Below, piece by piece: positions 5,347 through 7,346 of a stretch of 7,346 bases of DNA. The DNA is from Paracoccaceae bacterium. Its GTDB lineage: Bacteria; Pseudomonadota; Alphaproteobacteria; Rhodobacterales; Rhodobacteraceae. The position numbers were made by a program, and so were the translations under genes. The stretch covers positions 1 to 7,346 of the forward strand of contig RFUP01000107.1 of the NCBI GenBank assembly GCA_009922885.1, in the 5' to 3' direction. The notes below the pieces were generated by a model. That model was given only the letters and a program-made list of their open reading frames with translations. It ran no database searches and was not told where the DNA came from. Position 1 is the stretch's first letter. The number at the start of each line of letters is the position of its first letter.

Positions 5347-5952
5347 ATGACCATGACTGCATCCGCCCGCGTCCTGACCGACGTTTTCGGCGCCAACCAA
5401 GGCACTGCACTTCGCCTGAAGCAGGTTGCTCTTGTCGTTCTGGGCATTGCCGCGCTGGCTGTTGCCGCCAAGATCAAAGTTCCGATGTGGCCGGTTCCGG
5501 TCACCATGGGCACCTTCGCCGTGCTTTCCATCGGCGCCGCCTATGGCGCACGCCTCGGGCTTGCCACCATCCTCGGCTACATGCTGATCGGCACCCTCGG
5601 CTTTGACGTTTTCGCAGGCTCCTCCGCTGAAAAGAACGGCCTCACCTACATGATGGGCGGCACCGGCGGCTACCTCATGGGCTACGTCCTCGCCACCATC
5701 GCACTGGGCTACTTCGCCGAAAAAGGCTGGGACCGCTCGGCGCTGAAAATGGCCGCCGCCATGATCGTCGGCAACGCCCTGATCTACATCCCCGGCCTCG
5801 CATGGCTCAACACCATGCCCTACGCCGAAAGCTTCGCATGGACCGTGGAAAAGGGCCTTACCCCCTTCCTCATCGGCGACGCGCTGAAACTCGCTCTGGC
5901 TGCCGTTCTGTTTCCGGCACTCTGGAAAGCCTCCGCCAAACTGCGCGGCTGA
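5347..5952 (+). CDS. bioY: Biotin transporter substrate-binding subunit BioY
   Basis: This 201-residue membrane protein is the BioY S-component of an energy-coupling-factor biotin transporter. It has about six hydrophobic segments. Family landmarks are KVPMWPVPVTMGTFAVL (44-60), the loop GGTGGYLMGYVLA (104-116), GLAWLN (150-155) and GDALKLALAA near the end (177-186). BioY captures biotin; the ATPase BioM and the coupling protein BioN normally drive it, and neither is in the window. BioY from Rhodobacter capsulatus is reported to take up biotin alone, so a solo gene can be functional. The ATG at 5347 follows a GGGAAGAGG purine-rich site and gives the usual length; ATG 5353, two codons on, has better spacing to GAGG and is an alternative. 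The frame is open back to 5266 but those residues do not look like BioY. A strong terminator follows. Confidence 0.95.
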   Translation: MTMTASARVLTDVFGANQGTALRLKQVALVVLGIAALAVAAKIKVPMWPVPVTMGTFAVLSIGAAYGARLGLATILGYMLIGTLGFDVFAGSSAEKNGLTYMMGGTGGYLMGYVLATIALGYFAEKGWDRSALKMAAAMIVGNALIYIPGLAWLNTMPYAESFAWTVEKGLTPFLIGDALKLALAAVLFPALWKASAKLRG

Positions 5953-5972
5953 TTTTCAGTCCAGACCTAAAG

Positions 5973-6001
5973 AAAAGGCCTCCGTTCGCGGAGGCCTTTT
6001 T
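5973..6001. terminator. Strong bidirectional terminator between bioY and the GFA gene
   Basis: AAAAGGCCTCCG (5973-5984) and CGGAGGCCTTTT (5989-6000) are perfect complements: a 12-base-pair stem around a TTCG loop. Rightward it ends in TTTTT at 5997-6001. Leftward it ends in TTTTCTTT. It begins 20 bases after the bioY stop and about 20 bases from the stop of the convergent GFA gene, so it can serve both. Confidence 0.95.
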
Positions 6002-6020
6002 CATTTCTGCGGGAGGGGTT

Positions 6021-6392
6021 TCACTCCCGATCCCGCTCGAACCCCTGCAACCCGGGAAACTCCGGCAACCAGTGCTCCCGCCGCACTGTCCAAAGCTCGT
6101 AACTCGGCACAAAGCTGTCGGTCGCGTCGAACATGCCCAGATGCAATTCCATCTCGTCATCGGTGCGCGAATAGACTGACGAGCCGCAGGTCCCGCAAAA
6201 ATGCCGCCCTTGAAACTGCCGCGTCTCGCCGGCGACCTCCACCTGCGCGCGTGGGAATATCGCCGAAGCATGGAAGAGCGCGCCGTGATGCTTCCGGCAA
6301 TCCATGCAATGGCAAATCCCCACCCGAAGCGGTGCGCCAACGGCCTTGATCCGCACCGCACCACACAAGCATCCGCCTTCCGCCATCTCCAT
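6021..6392 (-). CDS. GFA-family zinc-binding protein
   Basis: This 123-residue protein belongs to the GFA (glutathione-dependent formaldehyde-activating enzyme, Gfa/CENP-V) family. The zinc ligands are all visible: GGCLCGAVR with C8 and C10; CHCMDCRKHHG with C27, C29 and C32; and FCGTCGSSVY with C66 and C69. The founding Paracoccus Gfa was proposed to help formaldehyde react with glutathione, but many family members have no known substrate, and no formaldehyde dehydrogenase gene is beside this one. The protein is soluble and shorter than Gfa itself (about 190 residues), like the many single-domain homologues. The ATG at 6392 is chosen because GGAGG lies six bases upstream; the GTG at 6395 is too close to that site. 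It diverges from the EEP-family gene and ends at a shared terminator with bioY. Confidence 0.93.
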   Translation of the reverse strand: MEMAEGGCLCGAVRIKAVGAPLRVGICHCMDCRKHHGALFHASAIFPRAQVEVAGETRQFQGRHFCGTCGSSVYSRTDDEMELHLGMFDATDSFVPSYELWTVRREHWLPEFPGLQGFERDRE

Positions 6393-6398
6393 CACTGG

Positions 6399-6403
6399 CC
6401 TCC
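6399..6403 (-). promoter_or_regulatory. Ribosome binding site of the GFA gene
   Basis: The minus strand reads GGAGG. It lies three bases from the GTG at 6395 and six from the ATG at 6392, so it favours the ATG as the start codon. Confidence 0.65.
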
Positions 6404-6423
6404 GCTATTTCCTCTGGGAATGG

Positions 6424-6438
6424 GGCCGATAATCGGCC
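6424..6438. promoter_or_regulatory. Perfect 15-base palindrome, candidate operator
   Basis: GGCCGAT and ATCGGCC are exact inverted copies around a single central A. The site lies in the 78-base spacer between the divergent GFA and EEP-family genes, where one bound regulator could control both promoters. No known regulator motif is recognised and no regulator gene is in view, so the role is inferred from position and symmetry. Confidence 0.4.
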
Positions 6439-6470
6439 AACTTCGTTTCGGAACACTAGTAAGGTAGATC

Positions 6471-7334
6471 ATGCTCCGCGTCCTTTGGGCAATCCTCGCG
6501 CTCATCGCGATTCTGGCTACGACCCTCGGCTTTCTCGGCCCATGGTTGGGTATGGCCGACGCTTTCGCCGTCATCCGCTTCCCCGCCGTGCTGGCTCTCG
6601 CGCTGCTCCTCTTGCCCGTGATGCGCAAGCCGTGGCTCGTCCTGCCCGCCTTGGCGCTGTCTGCCTTCGGCCTCGTCTCCACGCTCGCGCCCTTCGTCGA
6701 GGCCCAAGCCCCCGGTCCGGTCACGCTCTATCAGAAGAACCTTTCGTTCCGCATGGCGGACCGCAGCGCACTTCTCGCGGATATCCAAGCCACGATGCCC
6801 GACATCATCACCCTCCAAGAAGTCACCGAAGCCCACCGCACCGAGATTTTCGCGGCTTTGTCCGAGGCCTATCCCACTCAAGCCTTCTGCCCCTTCGCAG
6901 GCGTCGGCGGCACCGCCGTGCTCTCTCGCTGGCCCGCCGCCACACCTCCCGTCTGCCCCGTGGCGAAAGGCGCCACAGTTCAGCCCCTGAGCACCCCCTA
7001 TGGCCGGATTACCGCCATTTCTGTGCATCTCCACTGGCCGTGGCCCTATGGCCAGCGCGCGCAACTCGAAGCGCTTATCCCCGAGTTGCAGGGTCTCACC
7101 GGCTCCGTTCTCCTCGGCGGGGATTTCAACATGGTGCCGTGGGGCTGGCCCGTCACGGCCACGGCGAAAGCCACCCGCACAGAGAGGGCAGGGCCTCCCG
7201 CCATGAGCTTCCTGATCGAGGGCCTTCTTCCGATCCCGATCGACCACGCCTTCGCCCCCGGCGGTGGCCAGATCGAACGCCGCCCCAAACTCGGTTCGGA
7301 CCACTTCGGCCTTCTCGCCCGCCTCCAGCCTTGA
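6471..7334 (+). CDS. Membrane-anchored endonuclease/exonuclease/phosphatase-family protein
   Basis: This 287-residue protein has two parts. Residues 1-75 hold two or three hydrophobic helices, which should fix it in the inner membrane. Residues 84-287 form an EEP-fold domain: QKNLSF with N90, LQEV with E117, SVHLHWPWPY with H186 and H188, GGDFNMVP with D218 and N220, PIDHAF with D258 and H259, and GSDHFGL with D277 and H278. These are the metal-binding and catalytic positions of metal-dependent phosphoesterases such as DNase I, AP endonucleases and sphingomyelinases, and all are present. The active domain probably faces the periplasm, as in related membrane-anchored homologues, and the substrate (DNA, phospholipid or another phosphodiester) is unknown. 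The ATG at 6471 has AAGG six bases upstream. The minus strand is also open over most of the gene, but without recognisable motifs. Confidence 0.9.
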   Translation: MLRVLWAILALIAILATTLGFLGPWLGMADAFAVIRFPAVLALALLLLPVMRKPWLVLPALALSAFGLVSTLAPFVEAQAPGPVTLYQKNLSFRMADRSALLADIQATMPDIITLQEVTEAHRTEIFAALSEAYPTQAFCPFAGVGGTAVLSRWPAATPPVCPVAKGATVQPLSTPYGRITAISVHLHWPWPYGQRAQLEALIPELQGLTGSVLLGGDFNMVPWGWPVTATAKATRTERAGPPAMSFLIEGLLPIPIDHAFAPGGGQIERRPKLGSDHFGLLARLQP

Positions 7335-7346
7335 GCCTATCCAAGG

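Noticed and set aside
6456..7304. A 282-codon open frame on the minus strand, opposite the EEP-family gene
   Set aside because: Its translation is full of Gly, Arg, Glu and Asp in low-complexity order without motifs, while the plus strand carries every EEP catalytic motif.
1..7346. Mobile element, CRISPR array, toxin-antitoxin or defence island
   Set aside because: No transposase or integrase, no direct-repeat array, no paired small genes and no abrupt composition change were seen; gene content is housekeeping and common accessory genes.

Overview
The window reads as ordinary chromosomal DNA of an alphaproteobacterium, most likely Rhodobacterales (Roseobacter/Rhodobacter group). The basis is G+C-rich coding, the style of the proteins (a DUF6314 protein, a BioY of Rhodobacter type, a FliG homologue standing alone) and an intergenic repeat of a kind I recall from that order. 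No transposase, integrase, phage gene, tRNA, rRNA or CRISPR array was seen.

Left part (1-3155). The first 31 bases are the start of a leftward gene whose ten residues look like the N-terminus of aconitate hydratase (acnA). It diverges from a rightward gene for an exported thioredoxin-like DUF1223 protein. Their shared 214-base spacer holds a TTGTGCACAA palindrome with a related half-copy one helical turn away. The DUF1223 gene converges on a leftward EamA/DMT membrane transporter across a small dispersed-type repeat. Upstream of the transporter, in the same direction, is a complete but diverged FliG-like gene without any flagellar neighbour.

Middle part (3156-4736). A 52-residue exported cysteine-containing protein, easily missed by gene finders, lies between the FliG-like gene and purB. 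It has a strong ribosome binding site and its own plausible promoter. purB (adenylosuccinate lyase, purine synthesis) is intact and ends in a clear intrinsic terminator with a UUCG tetraloop.

Right part (4737-7346). Divergent from purB are a DUF6314 protein of unknown function and then bioY, the substrate-binding membrane subunit of a biotin transporter; no bioM or bioN is in view. bioY and a leftward GFA-family zinc protein converge on a strong bidirectional terminator. The GFA gene diverges from a membrane-anchored endonuclease/exonuclease/phosphatase-family protein, and a perfect 15-base palindrome lies between them.

The genes are mostly separate housekeeping or accessory units. I see no coherent multigene novel system. 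The points most worth following are the orphan FliG, the small exported cysteine protein, the two operator-like palindromes and the intergenic repeat.
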